From: an uncultured Sphingomonas sp.
GTDB taxonomy: Bacteria > Pseudomonadota > Alphaproteobacteria > Sphingomonadales > Sphingomonadaceae
NCBI GenBank assembly: GCA_913776255.1
Contig: CAJYLV010000053.1
Span: forward strand, 1-39,227
Direction: 5' to 3'
Length of the DNA: 39,227 nt
Shown here in pieces: positions 36,502 through 39,227 of this stretch. The notes below the pieces were generated by a model. It searched no databases. It was given only the letters and a program-made list of their open reading frames with translations, and was not told where the DNA came from. Within the stretch, counting starts at the first letter, position 1. Each line of letters opens with the position of its first letter. Both the position numbers and the translations under genes were made by a program.

Positions 36502-36997
36502 GGACATTCTCCGAAACATCGTCGCGCTTCTCGCGGATCAGGAGCGCGCGCACCAGCAGAATCAGCACGCCGATCGTGATCGCGGCATCGGCGACGTTGA
36601 ATACCAGAAACGGCCGCCATTCGCCGAAGTGCAGATCGGCGAAATCGATCACATAGCCGAGCCGCACCCGATCGACGATGTTGCCGAGCGCCCCGCCCAG
36701 CACCAGCCCGAGTGCGAGCTGGTCGGCGCGCTTCTTCTCGCGGAACATCCACACCGCCACCGCGATCGCGATCGCGGCGGTAAAGGCGACCAACAGCCAG
36801 CGCGTCGTGTCGGTCTCGGCGCGCAGCATCCCCAGCGACACGCCCTCGTTCTTGGTGAAACGCAGGTCGAAGATCGGCAGCAACGTGCGATACGCGCCGA
36901 GGAAGTCGATCCGCAGCGGCCCGGTGACCAGCCATTTGACGAACTGGTCGACCGCGAACACGATTCCGGCCAGCAGCAATCCCGCGCGCGGAATCAC
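36494..36997 (-). CDS. lspA: Lipoprotein signal peptidase LspA (signal peptidase II)
   Basis: Inner-membrane aspartyl protease that removes signal peptides from prolipoproteins after diacylglyceryl attachment; target of globomycin. Four membrane helices and the conserved blocks FTKNEGVSLGML, GGALGNIVDRVRLGYVIDF and FVVFN-like LVFNVADAAI are visible. The catalytic pair is D118 (VIDF) and D137 (FNVAD), spaced 19 residues as in known enzymes. The 167-aa length is normal. The start is GTG 36997, overlapping the ileS stop (GTGA), the conserved ileS-lspA arrangement. Confidence 0.95.
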   Translation of the reverse strand: MIPRAGLLLAGIVFAVDQFVKWLVTGPLRIDFLGAYRTLLPIFDLRFTKNEGVSLGMLRAETDTTRWLLVAFTAAIAIAVAVWMFREKKRADQLALGLVLGGALGNIVDRVRLGYVIDFADLHFGEWRPFLVFNVADAAITIGVLILLVRALLIREKRDDVSENVHA

Positions 36998-39227
36998 GCT
37001 GCCGTCCCCGTCACATCGGCACAGCGGGCGCAGAGAGCGCCATCGCTCGTCACCTCGGGCAGGTGCCGCCAGCAGCGTCCGCATTTGTGATAGTCGGTGC
37101 GCGCGACATCGACGGTCGCCGCCTCGCTTACCTTGGCGACGATGAACAGCTCCGCCAAAGCGTCCGCCGGCAGCGGCAGCTCGGGGACGGTCACTTCCGC
37201 CTCCAGGCTCGATCGGATCGTCTTCTCGCGGCGCAGCGGCTCGATCGCCTCGGTCACCCGCTCACGCAGGCGACGCACCTCGAGCCAGCGTGCCGCGACA
37301 TCCTCCCCGGCCTCGTCGGGCAGCGTCGGCCATTCGAGGAAATGCACCGAACTGTCGTCGGCCGGGAAGCGCGCCTGCCACACTTCCTCGGCGGTGAAGA
37401 CCAGCACCGGCGCGGCATAGCGCACCAGCGCATGGAACAGCACGTCGAGCATCGTGCGATAGGCACGGCGCTTCACGTCGCCCGGCGCGTCGCAATAGAG
37501 CGAGTCCTTGCGCACGTCGAAGAAGAACGCCGACAGATCCTCGTTGCAGAAGTCGGACAGCCGCCGGACGTAGCGGTTGAACTCATAGCTGGTCGCCGCG
37601 TCCTTCAGCTCGCGGTCGAGCGCGTGGAGCAGGTGGAGCATGTAGCGCTCCAGCTCCGGCATTTCGGCCACGGGCACGCGCTCGTCGTCGCTGAAGCCGT
37701 CGAGCGCGCCGAGCAGATAGCGGAAGGTGTTGCGCAGCTTGCGATAGGCGTCCGACGACGTCGCCAGCACTTCCTTGCCGATCCGCACGTCGTCGAAATA
37801 GTCGGTCGACACCGCCCACAGCCGCAGGATGTCCGCACCCGATTCGCTGATCACTTTGAGCGGGTCGACGACATTGCCGAGCGACTTGGACATCTTGCGC
37901 CCCTGCCCGTCGAGCGCAAAGCCGTGCGTCAGCACCGCGTCGTACGGCGCGCGACCGCGGGTGCCGCAGCTTTCCAGCAGCGACGACTGGAACCAGCCGC
38001 GATGCTGGTCCGAGCCCTCGACGTACAGGTTCGCGCGCGTGCCCTCGCCATAGCGCGCCTCGACGACGAACGCGTGCGTCGAACCCGAGTCGAACCAGAC
38101 GTCGAGGATGTCGTTGACCGGCTCGTAATCGGCGAGATCGTAGGTGTCGCCGAGCAGCGCCTGATGATCGGCGGTGAACCAGGCGTCCGCGCCGCTCTCG
38201 CGGAAGGCGGCGATGATGCGGTCATTGACCGCCGGATCGTTGAGATATTGCCCGCTCTGGCGATGCACGTAGAGCGCGATCGGCACGCCCCACGCGCGCT
38301 GGCGGCTGATGACCCAGTCCGGGCGCCCCTCGACCATCGCGCGGATGCGGTTCTCGGCACGCGTCGGCACCCATTGCGTGCGGGAGATCGCGTCGAGCGC
38401 CAGTTCGCGGAGCGTGGCGTTGTTCCCCCCTTGAAGCCCCTCCCCTTCAGGGGAGGGGTTGGGGTGGGGGAGTTGTGGAGCGACCCCGCTCCCACTCGGC
38501 CCCACCCCCGGCCCCTCCCCTGAAGGGGAGGGGAGCTTCACGTTGCCATCCATCGGGATGAACCATTGCGGGGTGGCGCGGAAGATCACCTTCGCCTTCG
38601 ACCGCCACGAATGCGGATAGCTGTGCGCGAAATCGTCGCTTGCCGACAGCAGATTGCCCGTCGCGCGCAGGTCCGAACAGATCGGCCCGTCCGCGCTGAC
38701 GAACTTCTTGTTGATGACGCTGCCCTGCCCACCGAGCCACGCCCAGTCGGCGCGGTACATGCCCGCGCCGTCCACCGCGAACACCGGCTCGATCCCGTTT
38801 GCCTTGCACAGCAGGAAGTCGTCCTCGCCGTGATCCGGCGCCATATGGACCAACCCCGTACCGGCATCGGTGGTGACGAACGCGCCTTCGAGGAACGGTC
38901 GCGGCGTCGCGAAGAAGCCGCCGAGCTGGTGCATCGGGTGCCGCGCGGTCGCGCCCTCCAGCACCGGGCCCTTGATGAGCGCGATGATCTTGCCCATCGG
39001 AATGCCGGTGCGCTTGGTGAAGGCCGGCATCAGCGGCTCGGCGACCAGATAGCGCCGCCCGTCATGCTCGAACTGCAGGTAGTCGATCGCCGACCCGTAG
39101 GCGAGCGCCTGGTTGACCGGGATCGTCCACGGCGTGGTCGTCCAGATCACCGCCAGCGTGCCCGCCAGCCCCGGATATTCGGGGCAGTCGATCACCTCGA
39201 ACCCGACGTCGATCTGCGTCGAGACGA
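36994..39227 (-). CDS. ileS: Isoleucyl-tRNA synthetase (5' end outside window) with an in-frame palindromic insertion
   Basis: Charges tRNA-Ile. The visible 744 codons run from inside the editing domain to the C-terminus; the HIGH motif is outside. Seen here: WTTTPWTIPVNQALAYG (editing domain), HMAPDHGEDDF, FRATPQWFIPMDG, RPDWVISRQRAWGVP, the ATP-site KMSKS in GRKMSKSLGNVVDP, the anticodon-binding helical domain, and the C-terminal zinc finger CGRCWRHLPEV...CARC. Between PQWFIPMDG and LRELALDAISRTQWVP, where homologues have a few residues, this copy has about 35-40 extra residues rich in Pro, Gly and Ser. They are encoded by the palindrome at 38437-38533. The frame stays open, so the gene is probably functional. 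Confidence 0.94.
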   Translation of the reverse strand, partial: VSTQIDVGFEVIDCPEYPGLAGTLAVIWTTTPWTIPVNQALAYGSAIDYLQFEHDGRRYLVAEPLMPAFTKRTGIPMGKIIALIKGPVLEGATARHPMHQLGGFFATPRPFLEGAFVTTDAGTGLVHMAPDHGEDDFLLCKANGIEPVFAVDGAGMYRADWAWLGGQGSVINKKFVSADGPICSDLRATGNLLSASDDFAHSYPHSWRSKAKVIFRATPQWFIPMDGNVKLPSPSGEGPGVGPSGSGVAPQLPHPNPSPEGEGLQGGNNATLRELALDAISRTQWVPTRAENRIRAMVEGRPDWVISRQRAWGVPIALYVHRQSGQYLNDPAVNDRIIAAFRESGADAWFTADHQALLGDTYDLADYEPVNDILDVWFDSGSTHAFVVEARYGEGTRANLYVEGSDQHRGWFQSSLLESCGTRGRAPYDAVLTHGFALDGQGRKMSKSLGNVVDPLKVISESGADILRLWAVSTDYFDDVRIGKEVLATSSDAYRKLRNTFRYLLGALDGFSDDERVPVAEMPELERYMLHLLHALDRELKDAATSYEFNRYVRRLSDFCNEDLSAFFFDVRKDSLYCDAPGDVKRRAYRTMLDVLFHALVRYAAPVLVFTAEEVWQARFPADDSSVHFLEWPTLPDEAGEDVAARWLEVRRLRERVTEAIEPLRREKTIRSSLEAEVTVPELPLPADALAELFIVAKVSEAATVDVARTDYHKCGRCWRHLPEVTSDGALCARCADVTGTAA
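38437..38533. repeat. 97-bp palindromic element inserted in frame within ileS
   Basis: The arms, CCCCTCCCCTTCAGGGGAGG continuing to GGTTGGGGTGGGG and its inverse at 38500-38533, match almost perfectly over 33-34 bases. Each arm also contains a short hairpin (CCCCTCCCC-TTCA-GGGGAGGGG). The layout matches the intergenic element at 5306-5413. Read with ileS it encodes LPSPSGEGPG and PHPNPSPEGEG. Confidence 0.88.

Noticed and set aside
38437..38533. Intein or pseudogene break in ileS
   Set aside because: The insertion is far too short for an intein, has no splicing motifs, and the frame remains open through KMSKS and the zinc finger.

Overview
The window is GC-rich chromosomal DNA with the gene content of an alphaproteobacterium, most likely a sphingomonad (Sphingomonas or a close relative). 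The evidence is a C4-pathway 5-aminolevulinate synthase, an LspA-coupled DUF3035/BamF-like lipoprotein (alphaproteobacterial), a complete ybgC-tolQRAB-pal cluster, and several families of long palindromic intergenic repeats of the kind common in sphingomonad genomes. The genus is inferred, not proven. No rRNA, tRNA, CRISPR array, transposase or prophage gene was seen. Nearly all the DNA is coding, and genes are often coupled by ATGA, GTGA or TGATG overlaps.

Layout. 1-1383 is the 3' part of clpA. 1572-5293 holds a membrane diguanylate cyclase, a small membrane protein and an acyl-CoA ligase. 5428-9908 (minus) is the envelope operon ybgC-tolQ-tolR-tolA-tolB-pal. 10073-13637 (minus) is a tightly overlapped trio: M3 oligopeptidase, one-domain asparaginase and a PLP-dependent cysteine-synthase-like enzyme. 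13823-19914 is a putative dicarboxylate/2-oxoacid module: an outer-membrane channel and an MFS symporter on the minus strand, divergent from a DctB/DctD-like two-component pair whose regulator lacks the sigma-54-contacting GAFTGA loop. A PDZ/M48 peptidase follows. 21048-23180 (minus) is murI then hemA. 23238-27815 (plus) is plsY, dprA and topA.

28039-31639 (minus) is a GT4 glycosyltransferase-toroid fusion followed by a GH130 enzyme, which looks like an oligosaccharide synthesis and turnover pair. queF stands alone at 31766-32212. 32288-35612 is sseA, metC and an MscS-type channel, coupled in a row. 36013-39227 (minus) is ileS (5' end outside the window), lspA and the DUF3035 lipoprotein.

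The intergenic spaces carry at least four kinds of dyad repeat: three copies of a 77-bp palindrome with 30-bp arms, three copies of a 131-136-bp double hairpin, and single copies of others. The most unusual observation is a 97-bp palindrome of a GC-rich intergenic type lying in frame inside ileS, where it adds a Pro/Gly/Ser-rich peptide of about 35-40 residues to an essential tRNA synthetase. The other notable points are the GAFTGA-less DctD-like regulator and the GT4/GH130 pair.
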